From Clostridia bacterium (lineage in GTDB: Bacteria; Bacillota; Clostridia; Oscillospirales; CAG-272), in the NCBI GenBank assembly GCA_017482355.1, contig JAFUNJ010000010.1:248001-312000 (forward strand): a DNA stretch of 64,000 bases. Reading direction: 5' to 3'. Shown piece by piece: positions 17,784 through 25,599 of this stretch (positions within the stretch are counted from its first letter, which is position 1; each line of letters starts with the position of its first letter). The translations under genes and the position numbers were made by a program. The notes under the pieces were generated by a model, which did no database searches, was not told the DNA's origin, and worked only from the letters and a program-made list of their open reading frames with translations.

Positions 17784-18902
17784 TTAAACGTTTTCTTTTG
17801 AGCTTGTCATTTTGAGGTAAGCATTTATAAATCCGTCGATATTACCGTCCATAACGGAGTTGATATCGGTAATTTCAAAGCCGGTACGGGTGTCCTTTGC
17901 CAGAGTATAAGGCATGAACACGTAGGAACGTATCTGCGAGCCCCACTCTATATCGGTCTTAACGCCCTTAATATCGTCTATCTTTTGGAGATTTTCTCTC
18001 TGCTTTATCTCCATAAGCTTACTCTTCAGCATACGCATAGCGTATTCCTTATTCTGAAGCTGGCTTCTCTGTGTCTGACAGCCGACAACGATTCCCGTCG
18101 GCTTATGAAGGATTCTTATCGCCGAGTCGGTCTTGTTTATGTGCTGACCGCCTGCACCGGAGGAACGGTGTGCGGTTATTTCGAGATCCTCTTCGCGGAT
18201 CTCGATATTGTCGTTCATATCGTCAAACTCGGGCATTACCTCGACCGAAGCAAACGATGTCTGACGTCTGCCCGATGCGTCGAAGGGAGAAACACGCACA
18301 AGTCGATGCACTCCGTTTTCGCTCTTCAAGAAGCCGTAAGCGTTAACACCCTCAATAGATATTACCGCGCTCTTGATTCCTGCGGCATCACCGTCGAGCC
18401 AGTCCATAAGCTTTACCGTATAGCCGTGAGCTTCGCCCCAACGCGTATACATGCGGTAGAGCATCTGCGCCCAGTCCTGCGCCTCGGTGCCGCCTGCGCC
18501 GGGGTGGAAGGAGAGGATCGCGTTATTGTGGTCGTATTCGCCTGTAAGGAGCGTTTCAAGACGCATCTTTTCTTCGGTGTCAAGGATCTCCTTGACCTCA
18601 CTCACGACCTCATCAACGACACTTTCGTCGTTTTCCTCGATGCCCATATCAATAAGCACGAGAGTATCTTCAAGACGCGAGCAAAGCTCGTCGTATCTTT
18701 CTATCGTCGTCTTTTTATCCTTTATCTGCTGAAGTATCTTACCCGAATCGTCACGCGACCAGAAGTCGGGCACGAGGGTCTTTGCTTCAAGCTCCTGAAT
18801 TTGCCTATCAAGCTCTTCAATACGGAGCGCGTTTTTTAGTTCTTCAATGGCGGGACGCACGTTTGTCAGTGTGCGTTTTGCCTCGTCAAGCTGGATTATC
18901 AA
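17784..18902 (-). CDS. prfB: Peptide chain release factor 2, no programmed frameshift
   Basis: Class I release factor. The peptidyl-hydrolysis GGQ lies in SSGAGGQHINK and the stop-codon recognition motif is SPF (RVSPFDASGRRQTS), which marks RF2 (UGA/UAA) as opposed to RF1's PxT. I place the start at TTG (18900-18902) because GGAGG (18908-18912) lies 5 nt upstream; an in-frame GTG at 18918-18920 would put that site inside the gene. This gives 372 residues. The region where many RF2 genes have an in-frame UGA with +1 shift (around codon 25) reads straight through here, so the autoregulatory frameshift is absent. Confidence 0.93.
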   Translation of the reverse strand: MIIQLDEAKRTLTNVRPAIEELKNALRIEELDRQIQELEAKTLVPDFWSRDDSGKILQQIKDKKTTIERYDELCSRLEDTLVLIDMGIEENDESVVDEVVSEVKEILDTEEKMRLETLLTGEYDHNNAILSFHPGAGGTEAQDWAQMLYRMYTRWGEAHGYTVKLMDWLDGDAAGIKSAVISIEGVNAYGFLKSENGVHRLVRVSPFDASGRRQTSFASVEVMPEFDDMNDNIEIREEDLEITAHRSSGAGGQHINKTDSAIRILHKPTGIVVGCQTQRSQLQNKEYAMRMLKSKLMEIKQRENLQKIDDIKGVKTDIEWGSQIRSYVFMPYTLAKDTRTGFEITDINSVMDGNIDGFINAYLKMTSSKENV

Positions 18903-18939
18903 GTTTTCCTCCGAAAGCACTATTACTCTTATTATATTA

Positions 18940-18967
18940 ATTATAACAGATTTTAGAAATTTGTAAA
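18940..18967 (-). promoter_or_regulatory. Promoter of prfB
   Basis: On the minus strand TTTACA (18962-18967), 16 nt, TATAAT (18940-18945). Confidence 0.6.
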
Positions 18968-19047
18968 CAGTTTTTTCAAAATTGGAGCGATAAACTGAAA
19001 TACCGCCTCCATGATATGAACAAAGTGTGAATTTTGCTGCTATAAAC

Positions 19048-19076
19048 TTGAAATGTTGATATATGGAGCGTATAAT
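19048..19076 (+). promoter_or_regulatory. Promoter of the AI-2E permease and lipid cluster
   Basis: TTGAAA (19048-19053), 17-nt spacer, TATAAT (19071-19076). The -10 lies in a TATAATTATA-ACG-TATAATTATA type direct/inverted repeat that could also bind a regulator. Confidence 0.6.
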
Positions 19077-19169
19077 TATATACGTATAATTATATCTAAA
19101 GATATTCGCTTTAGTTTCATCGGTATCTCGGCGCAGAAACGAGCCGAAACGACCGTCAAGGAGAACGTA

Positions 19170-20345
19170 ATGGACAAATTCGACAAGAAAAAATTTAAAA
19201 TTGGTCTGCTGTTCGCTACGGCGGTGATACTGATATACGCTATCATTATGAATTTACACCGCGTCGGCGGATTTATCAGCGCCGTTTACTCGGTCATATC
19301 GCCGCTTCTTTTCGGCGTCGCGCTTGCGCTGATTCTCGGTACGCCGATGGCGAAGCTTGAGCAGTTCTTTAATTTTTTGAACAGAAAATCTAAAGCCAAG
19401 AAAAAGCTTTCCGAAAAAGCCATCACGATGATAAGTCTTATTCTGACGTGTCTTCTCGCGGCAGGCGCGATAACATTCGTTATCGGAGCTCTTATCCCGG
19501 CGCTTGTCGATTCGGTGAGCGAAATATCGAAAACCGTTGAAGCAGCTATCCCGAAGATAATCGACCTTATGGATAAGCACAATATCGACGCGAAGGATCT
19601 GAAGGCTTCCCTGTCAAAGATAGATGCACAAGCGATCCTATCGCACCTGACAGTGAACGCAGGAGGCATCGTAGACACGATCAAAAACTCAGTCAGCAGC
19701 GTTGTAAGCGCGGTCGTGAACCTCTTTACAATGATCATCTTCTCGGTATATCTTCTGGCGAACAAAAAGCGACTCAAGAGTCAGACAAACCGCATAATAG
19801 ACGCGTACTCCTCGGATAAGCACGCCCCCAAGATAAAGTCCTTTATTGATCTCGTCGTAACGACCTTTACGAGATTTTTCTCAGGTCAGTGCCTTGAAGC
19901 GATCATTCTCGGAACGATATTCTTTGTCGTAATGGCAATATTCCGCTTCCCCTACGCACCGGTCATAAGCGTAATTATCGGAATTACGGCGTTCATTCCG
20001 TATATCGGAGCATTTATCGGATGCTTTGTCGGTATGCTGCTCATATTCATGGTAAGCCCGATGAAGGCATTGATATTCTTTGTCATGTTCCTGATCATTC
20101 AGCAGCTTGAAAATCATATTCTCTATCCTCGCGTCGTCGGAGGAAGCATAGGTCTGCCCGCAATGTGGACCTTCGCCGCGCTGATAATAGGCGGCGCACT
20201 TTACGGCGTCGTCGGAATGCTCGTATTCATTCCGATAGCATCAATAATCTATACACTCTTAAAGAGCAGCGTTTCGGCGCGTCTCAAGGCAAAAGCCGAA
20301 AAGAAGACGCAAGAGGAAAAAAACGACAAGGAAGAAAATATTTAA
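19170..20345 (+). CDS. AI-2E family transporter (PerM-like permease)
   Basis: A 391-residue polytopic membrane protein. The ATG at 19170 follows AAGGAG by 7 nt. Helices are seen at about residues 12-30, 35-55, 75-100, 160-185, 215-240, 250-300 and 320-350. The family signature appears as the C-terminal block LGTIFFVVMAIFRFPYAPV, then GITAFIPYIGAFIG and NHILYPRVVGGSIGLPAMW. AI-2E proteins include a proposed autoinducer-2 exporter and Na+/H+ antiporters; the substrate here is open. The tail is rich in Lys and Glu. A lipid-synthesis cluster follows 30 nt downstream. Confidence 0.9.
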   Translation: MDKFDKKKFKIGLLFATAVILIYAIIMNLHRVGGFISAVYSVISPLLFGVALALILGTPMAKLEQFFNFLNRKSKAKKKLSEKAITMISLILTCLLAAGAITFVIGALIPALVDSVSEISKTVEAAIPKIIDLMDKHNIDAKDLKASLSKIDAQAILSHLTVNAGGIVDTIKNSVSSVVSAVVNLFTMIIFSVYLLANKKRLKSQTNRIIDAYSSDKHAPKIKSFIDLVVTTFTRFFSGQCLEAIILGTIFFVVMAIFRFPYAPVISVIIGITAFIPYIGAFIGCFVGMLLIFMVSPMKALIFFVMFLIIQQLENHILYPRVVGGSIGLPAMWTFAALIIGGALYGVVGMLVFIPIASIIYTLLKSSVSARLKAKAEKKTQEEKNDKEENI

Positions 20346-20375
20346 ATTACAGCATAGATCCTCACGGAGAACAAA

Positions 20376-20948
20376 ATGAGATATTCAAAGAAAGAAATTT
20401 TTACGATCCCCAATTTTTTGAGTCTTTTCAGAATACTGCTTATACCCGTATACGCAGTTCTGTATATGAAAGCAGAAGATGCAAAGGACTACATAATAGC
20501 GGCAACAGTCTTTGCCGCATCGGCACTCACGGATATGGTCGACGGCTTTATAGCGAGAAGATTCAATATGCGCTCGCGCATCGGAATAATGCTCGACCCA
20601 TTGGCGGACAAGTTTACTCAAGGTATAGTCATCATTTGCCTTACCATTCGCAACCTTGAGATACTGCCCCTGCTTGTCATTTTTATAATCAAAGAGGGCT
20701 TTATGTTCGTAATGGCTTGCCGTCTTCTTCATAGCGGCAAAATGCTCGACGGCGCGCTTTGGGCAGGCAAAATATGCACGACGGTCCTGTTTGTCAGCAT
20801 GGCTGTCCTCGTCGTATTCAAAAACATACCGACAGGCGGCGTATACGGCATAGTTGCGACGTGCGCGGTATTTATGATAATTTCGCTTGTAAGCTATGCA
20901 AAGTGCTTTTTCACCGCATCCGAGCATATAAGAGATATAGACGAGTGA
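20376..20948 (+). CDS. CDP-alcohol phosphatidyltransferase (PgsA-like paralog)
   Basis: A 190-residue membrane enzyme with the CDP-alcohol signature DMVDGFIAR...G...D...D: Asp pairs in DMVDG (about 51-55) and LDPLADK. It opens with IPNFLSLFRILLIPVY, typical of PgsA-type enzymes that join CDP-diacylglycerol with glycerol-3-phosphate or another alcohol. A second, more standard pgsA is at 35337-35933, so this copy may serve a different alcohol. It starts the lipid cluster. Confidence 0.88.
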   Translation: MRYSKKEIFTIPNFLSLFRILLIPVYAVLYMKAEDAKDYIIAATVFAASALTDMVDGFIARRFNMRSRIGIMLDPLADKFTQGIVIICLTIRNLEILPLLVIFIIKEGFMFVMACRLLHSGKMLDGALWAGKICTTVLFVSMAVLVVFKNIPTGGVYGIVATCAVFMIISLVSYAKCFFTASEHIRDIDE

Positions 20949-20981
20949 TCGGTTAAACAGCGTAACAAAAAGGAGGCAAAA

Positions 20982-21464
20982 ATGTACAAAAGATTTTGGT
21001 TAGGCGTCATCTACGTCGCAGTGATCGGCATTCTGTCTAACGTTTTTGCAATCTTTATAAACCGTGAAAAGCTTGACGAAAGCAAGCGCCCGTTCAAGAG
21101 CAAAAAATGGGAAAAGAACGGCAAGGTCTATGACAAGCTGAAAATAAGAAAATGGAAGGGCAAGCTCCCCGACGTAAGCAAGATCCTTCCCTTTCTGCGC
21201 CCCAAAAAGGTGGTGTCGGGAACGACCTCAAAGGATCTGCGCGCTCTGATAAAGGAGACCTGTGTAGCAGAAATAGTACACACAGTACTCATGATCCTTT
21301 CGATCGGCGTGATCTTTATCTGCCCGGGCAAATTGGGAGTAATTCTATATATTTTCTGCTTTATAGGAAACCTTCCGTTTATCTTGATCCAGCGCTATAA
21401 CCGTCCGCAATACATCATCGCAGAGGAACGTCTGACGCGTCGAGAGGAGCGACTTCATAAATGA
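20982..21464 (+). CDS. CrtO-like glycosyl-diaponeurosporenoate acyltransferase family membrane protein
   Basis: A 160-residue protein with an N-terminal helix, a KLKIRKWKGKLPD segment, the conserved IKETCVAEIVHT (about 88-99), two closely spaced helices and IQRYNRPQ near the C-terminus. These blocks are those of the staphyloxanthin acyltransferase CrtO family. No carotenoid genes are in view; in this setting an acyl transfer onto a glycolipid is more plausible, but that is inference. AAGGAGG precedes the ATG. The gene overlaps the next by 4 nt. Confidence 0.72.
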   Translation: MYKRFWLGVIYVAVIGILSNVFAIFINREKLDESKRPFKSKKWEKNGKVYDKLKIRKWKGKLPDVSKILPFLRPKKVVSGTTSKDLRALIKETCVAEIVHTVLMILSIGVIFICPGKLGVILYIFCFIGNLPFILIQRYNRPQYIIAEERLTRREERLHK

Positions 21465-22603
21465 AAATTCTGATCCTATCCTGTAACACGGGCGAAGGAC
21501 ACAATTCAGCTGCGCGCGCTATTCGCGAAGAAGCGGAAAAGCGCGGCGATACTGTCGATATATGGGACTCCTTGTCTTTTTGGTCTAAAGCAACTAACAA
21601 ACTGGTAGTTAAAGGCCAAGAGTTTTTATATAAGCATTTCCCCGGACTTTTCGGCAGCGGCTACCGTTATTTTGAAAGAATGTCGGCAAAGCACAATAAA
21701 AGAGTCCAAAAAGAAAAAAAGCCGGGAAAAGGACTTTCTCCGCTTGCCAAAAAGCCGTCTGAGCGGCTTCATAAAGCAATATCGGAGGGCGGATACGACG
21801 CCGTCATCAGCGTGCACGTGTTCTCGTCGTCCATGGTGACTGAATACCGTAAGATTCACGGAAAAGAGCAGCCGTCGTTTTTGGTCTCGACCGATTATAC
21901 CTGCTCCCCCGGCGCCGGCTTATCCGACCTAGAAGCAAGCTTCACGCCGTCTGCGGGCTTGACGGAGGAATTCGTCTCGCTCGGAACAAAAAGAGAGATC
22001 ATCGTTCCCTTGGGAATTCCCGTGCGCGAGGATTTTTATACAAAGATAGATAAAAACGAAGCAAAAAGCAAGCTCGGCTTGCCGATTGACAAGAGAATAG
22101 TTCTTCTTATGTGCGGAAGCATGGGCTGCGGTCCGATAAAAAAGACCGTCCTGAAGACCGCAAAGGAGCTTCCCGAGGATTGCATTCTCGTCGCGATCTG
22201 CGGTAAGAACAAAAAGCTGCTTGCTTCCCTCAACGCACTAACTAAAAAGAGAAAGAATATTGTCCCCGTCGGCTTTACGAAGGAGGTTCCTCTCTATATG
22301 GACGCCTCCGAGCTTATAATCACAAAGGCAGGCGGACTGTCCTCGACCGAGGCAGGCGTAAAGCATCTTCCTATAGTATTCAGTAACGCTATACCGGGGC
22401 TCGAAACCCATAACAGTGATTTCTTTGTCAAGCGCGGCTTCGCATTCTACGGAGGAACGCCCGACGTAATTTCCGCGATCGTCAAGACACTCATCGCCTC
22501 CCCCATTCTGCTCAAGGATATGAGCGAAAAAATGAAGGCGGAATTTACTCACCGTTCGGCGAAAGAGATCGTCGACTACATACACGAGAACAGGAACATT
22601 TAA
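21461..22603 (+). CDS. MGDG synthase/UgtP-family diacylglycerol glycosyltransferase
   Basis: A 380-residue GT28-type transferase. The N-terminal MGDG synthase domain opens ILILSCNTGEGHNSAARAI, the lipid-acceptor signature shared with UgtP and plant MGD. The C-terminal nucleotide-sugar site shows CGSMGCGP, VGFTKEVPLYMDASELIITKAGG and a TEAG loop. It would transfer glucose or galactose from UDP-sugar to diacylglycerol at the membrane. Start and previous stop overlap (ATGA). The nearby acyltransferase and PAP2 (which could supply diacylglycerol) fit a glycolipid pathway. Confidence 0.88.
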   Translation: MKILILSCNTGEGHNSAARAIREEAEKRGDTVDIWDSLSFWSKATNKLVVKGQEFLYKHFPGLFGSGYRYFERMSAKHNKRVQKEKKPGKGLSPLAKKPSERLHKAISEGGYDAVISVHVFSSSMVTEYRKIHGKEQPSFLVSTDYTCSPGAGLSDLEASFTPSAGLTEEFVSLGTKREIIVPLGIPVREDFYTKIDKNEAKSKLGLPIDKRIVLLMCGSMGCGPIKKTVLKTAKELPEDCILVAICGKNKKLLASLNALTKKRKNIVPVGFTKEVPLYMDASELIITKAGGLSSTEAGVKHLPIVFSNAIPGLETHNSDFFVKRGFAFYGGTPDVISAIVKTLIASPILLKDMSEKMKAEFTHRSAKEIVDYIHENRNI

Positions 22604-22617
22604 GGAAGTAATCCCAA

Positions 22618-23346
22618 ATGAACAAAAACGCAAACGAAGGTGAAAAGCTGAAGCTTGTCGACTTTCGCCGACTTTCGCCGAAAACGCTTTTCTGCGGAGA
22701 ATACAAATATCTGCTGCTTCTTCTTTTCTGGCCGATATTCGGCGCGTGCTTCGTGTCGCTCGAGGTGTTCAGAACAGTTGAGAACTGCAAGCATTTCGTA
22801 ATCTATTCGCCGCTTGATGACGTGATCCCCTTCTGCGAGCTTTTCGTGATCCCGTATATGATATGGTTCTTCTACATAATCGGAATGTACGTATATACGA
22901 TCCTCTTTGACACCGAGGCATTCAAAAAATATATGTATTTCATCATCGGCACCTACACCGTAACGACGATAATTTATCTGATATTCCCGACGATGCAGGA
23001 GCTTCGCCCCGATATAGAGGGGCTCGGAAGAAGCAATTTCCTTACGCGCTTCATGGAGGACTTCTATAATTTCGATACGAATACGAATGTCTGCCCGTCC
23101 TTACACGTAATAGGATCAGTCGCAGTATCTGTCGCCGCCTGGCACAGCAAGCTTTTCGGAAAGACCGGATGGCGCATCGCATTCACCGTAATGACGGTGC
23201 TCATCTCCCTCTCGACCGTTTTCTTAAAGCAGCATTCGATAATTGATATGCCGTGGGCGCTTCTCGTCTGCGCTGTCGTCTATCCGTTCGTATACAGCGA
23301 AAGCTTTAAGGCATATCTGAAAAAGAAATTTTTAAAAGCAAAATAA
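22618..23346 (+). CDS. PAP2 family membrane phosphatase / inositolphosphotransferase-like
   Basis: A 242-residue protein with about six membrane helices. The PAP2 motifs are CPSLHVIGS (motif 2, His in about 160-170) and a C-terminal KQHSIIDMPWAL (motif 3, catalytic His); the first motif is weak. Members dephosphorylate lipid phosphates or swap headgroups. It ends the lipid operon 14 nt after the glycosyltransferase. Near its start, codons 15-20 are a duplicated GACTTTCGCC unit (22662-22681), a small in-frame tandem repeat. Confidence 0.82.
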   Translation: MNKNANEGEKLKLVDFRRLSPKTLFCGEYKYLLLLLFWPIFGACFVSLEVFRTVENCKHFVIYSPLDDVIPFCELFVIPYMIWFFYIIGMYVYTILFDTEAFKKYMYFIIGTYTVTTIIYLIFPTMQELRPDIEGLGRSNFLTRFMEDFYNFDTNTNVCPSLHVIGSVAVSVAAWHSKLFGKTGWRIAFTVMTVLISLSTVFLKQHSIIDMPWALLVCAVVYPFVYSESFKAYLKKKFLKAK

Positions 23347-23378
23347 AAAACAAGCGACCGCAGGTCGCTTGTTTTTTT
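23347..23378 (+). terminator. Terminator after the lipid cluster
   Basis: CAAGCGACC-GCA-GGTCGCTTG stem with seven T residues, just after the stop. Downstream to 23545 are repeat remnants (CCGCAGACGC/GCGTCTGCGG at about 23408-23429; TTTGTAGGGACAGG at about 23477). Confidence 0.85.
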
Positions 23379-23545
23379 CAATACATCACACCCGAACACC
23401 TCATCCACCGCAGACGCAGCGTCTGCGGTCCCCCTTCCCCAAGGGGAAGGCAACGTGACAAAGCTTCGCCACGTCATTTGTAGGGACAGGCAACCAGGAA
23501 CCCCTCGCCTCGACTGTCCGCGGAAAAACAATGTTACATCACAAA

Positions 23546-23571
23546 TAAAAAATCCCGCCGAAGCGGGAAGC
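23546..23571 (-). terminator. Terminator of acpP
   Basis: On the minus strand CTTCCCGC-TTC-GGCGGGA followed by six T residues, 3 nt after the ACP stop. Confidence 0.75.
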
Positions 23572-23573
23572 TA

Positions 23574-23798
23574 TTAAATATTGCTCTCAACGTAAGCAAC
23601 AACGTCGCTAACGGTTATAAGATCCTCTATATCCTCGTCGGGAACGGCGATTCCGAATGTTTCTTCCATCGTCATAAGCATCTCAACAACGTCAAGCGAA
23701 TCTGCACCGAGATCCTCCATGACCTTGGAAGAACCGTCTATCATATCGGCATCCATCTGAAGCTGATTTGCGATTATTTCTACTACTCTGTCGTACAT
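23574..23798 (-). CDS. acpP: Acyl carrier protein
   Basis: A 74-residue acidic four-helix protein with the phosphopantetheine-attachment DSL in EDLGADSLDVVEMLM (Ser at about residue 38). Its start is the ATG at 23798, after AAAGGTG; the upstream frame extension is not supported. It carries fatty-acyl chains for lipid synthesis and lies alone, divergent from thyA. The phosphopantetheinyl transferase at 8181-8648 could activate it. Confidence 0.93.
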   Translation of the reverse strand: MYDRVVEIIANQLQMDADMIDGSSKVMEDLGADSLDVVEMLMTMEETFGIAVPDEDIEDLITVSDVVAYVESNI

Positions 23799-23831
23799 AA
23801 AAAACACCTTTCTCACTAACTTTCCTTGAAG

Positions 23832-23859
23832 ATTATACCACAATATTCAAAAAAATCAA
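23832..23859 (-). promoter_or_regulatory. Promoter of acpP
   Basis: On the minus strand TTGATT (23854-23859), 16 nt, TATAAT (23832-23837). Confidence 0.65.
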
Positions 23860-23972
23860 TACCATTCAACATTTTTCGGCATTTAGCGAAAGAGTACAAA
23901 AAATATGTTGTAATTTCTCATAACAAACGACAAAAAAATTGCCCGAAAAACATAAAAACGCGGAAAATACTC

Positions 23973-24001
23973 TTGTTTTTATATGTAAAATGTTGTAGAA
24001 T
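23973..24001 (+). promoter_or_regulatory. Promoter of thyA
   Basis: TTGTTT (23973-23978), 17-nt spacer, TAGAAT (23996-24001). A short dyad ATTGTTAAAGTAACAAT directly follows (24002-24018). Confidence 0.55.
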
Positions 24002-24032
24002 ATTGTTAAAGTAACAATATAGGAGAAACGCA

Positions 24033-24863
24033 ATGAGTTCTGCCGACAGAGCATTTATAAATACCTGCCGCGACATCCTCGAAAAAGGAACGCTCGTGAC
24101 CGACGAAAAGGTGCGTCCGAAATGGGACGACGGTACCCCCGCATATACGAAAAAGCTTTTCGGAGTCGTAAACCGCTACGACCTGCGTGAGGATTTTCCG
24201 CTTATCACCCTTCGCCCGATATCTCTGCGCTCGGCAGTTGATGAGATACTCTGGATATGGCAGAAGAAGTCGAATAATATAAACGACCTCGGCTCGCATA
24301 TCTGGGACGCCTGGGCAGATGAAAACGGATCTATCGGTAAAGCGTACGGCTATCAGATGGGCGTCAAGCATAAATATAAAGAGGGCGAATTTGATATGGT
24401 CGACAGAGTCCTCTACGACCTTAAGAATAACCCCTGCTCGCGCAGAATAATGACGAACCTTTATAACTTCGCGGATCTACATGAAATGGCGCTCTACCCC
24501 TGCGCATACAGTATGACCTTTAACGTAACAGACGGCGTTCTTAACGCGATACTTAACCAGCGCTCGCAGGATATGCTTGCCGCAAATGCCTGGAACGTCG
24601 CGCAGTACGCGGCACTTCTCATGATGTTCGCTCAGGTAAGCGGACTTCAGGCGGGCGAGCTCGTTCACGTCATCGCAGACGCGCATATTTACGACCGCCA
24701 TATCCCGATAGTCGAGGAGCTGCTTTCCCGTACGCCCTACGACGCGCCGAAGGTAACGCTCGACCCGACTGTAAATAACTTCTACGACTTCACACCCGAC
24801 AGCTTCAAGGTCGAAAACTATCAGCACGGCGAGAAGATCGGAAGATTCCCCGTTGCAGTGTGA
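24033..24863 (+). CDS. thyA: Thymidylate synthase (ThyA type)
   Basis: A 276-residue enzyme converting dUMP to dTMP with methylenetetrahydrofolate. The nucleophile is in ALYPCAYSMTF (Cys about 157); NQRSQDMLAANAWNVAQYA, HVIADAHIYDRH and the initial FINTCRDILEKG are family blocks. AGGAGA precedes the ATG. No dihydrofolate reductase gene is adjacent. metF at 31534 draws on the same methylene-THF pool. Confidence 0.95.
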   Translation: MSSADRAFINTCRDILEKGTLVTDEKVRPKWDDGTPAYTKKLFGVVNRYDLREDFPLITLRPISLRSAVDEILWIWQKKSNNINDLGSHIWDAWADENGSIGKAYGYQMGVKHKYKEGEFDMVDRVLYDLKNNPCSRRIMTNLYNFADLHEMALYPCAYSMTFNVTDGVLNAILNQRSQDMLAANAWNVAQYAALLMMFAQVSGLQAGELVHVIADAHIYDRHIPIVEELLSRTPYDAPKVTLDPTVNNFYDFTPDSFKVENYQHGEKIGRFPVAV

Positions 24864-24872
24864 GGAAGCACC

Positions 24873-25589
24873 ATGAGCGAAACTATCTATACAATACCGG
24901 TAAACGAAGCGTTTGAAGCTTGCGCGGAGAACCCTTCGCTCGGTTGCCCGTTCTGCCGCCTGTATAATATACTCGAGCAAAACGAGGTAGACCTCATTCT
25001 CGGCGCTTCAATGATGGAGCCCGATACGAGAGCAATGACTAACGAGCAGAGCTTCTGCCCGACGCATTTTGACCGTCTGCTTGAAGCAAAAAAGCGTCTC
25101 CCTCTCGGTCTAATCCTCGAATCGCATCTCGATCAGCTTCGTAAAGAGATCGACGATAACGCCCTCTCGACGCTGATCGGTCGCGTCGGAACAGCCGCGC
25201 CGAAGCGCCTGAATAAGCTCGACGGCTCCTGCTATATCTGCTCGCGCATCGACCATAATTTCTCGCGAATGCTCTCAAACGCCGCTCTGCTCTGGACAGA
25301 GGAAGAAGAATTCCGCTTGAAGGTACAGAAGCAGCCCTATATATGCCTGCCGCACTTCAGAATGTGGCTCGAAACGGCAAAGGTTGAGATGAAAAAGGGC
25401 TACCCCGACTTCTACAAAGCAGTCTCAAAGCCCGTACTTGAATATTTCGACACACTTCGCGCAGACGTATCCTGGTTCTGCAAAAAATTTGACTACCGTT
25501 ATGAAAAAGAGGACTGGGGAAATTCAAAGGACTCAGTCGAACGCGCAAGAAAATTTCTTTGCGCAGATCTTCATAAAAACGTAAAGTGA
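24873..25589 (+). CDS. DUF6062-like Cys-rich protein
   Basis: A 238-residue soluble protein opening ETIYTIPVNEAFEAC. It has paired Cys/His motifs: CPFC (about 27-30), FCPTH (about 56-60), CYIC (about 116-119) and ICLPH (about 155-159), which together could hold one or two metal ions. TNEQSFCPTHFDRLL and the IPVN opening match my memory of DUF6062. No function is established. It lies 9 nt after thyA and 10 nt before a lipoprotein gene, suggesting one transcript. Confidence 0.72.
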   Translation: MSETIYTIPVNEAFEACAENPSLGCPFCRLYNILEQNEVDLILGASMMEPDTRAMTNEQSFCPTHFDRLLEAKKRLPLGLILESHLDQLRKEIDDNALSTLIGRVGTAAPKRLNKLDGSCYICSRIDHNFSRMLSNAALLWTEEEEFRLKVQKQPYICLPHFRMWLETAKVEMKKGYPDFYKAVSKPVLEYFDTLRADVSWFCKKFDYRYEKEDWGNSKDSVERARKFLCADLHKNVK

Positions 25590-25599
25590 GGCAACTGAT

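Noticed and set aside
23826..24014. A 62-codon ORF between acpP and thyA
   Set aside because: It overlaps the divergent promoters and is made of A-rich DNA with a Lys-rich product.
24002..24018. Operator dyad after the thyA promoter
   Set aside because: ATTGTTAAAGTAACAAT is short and AT-rich; no regulator nearby and no second site, so not listed as an operator.
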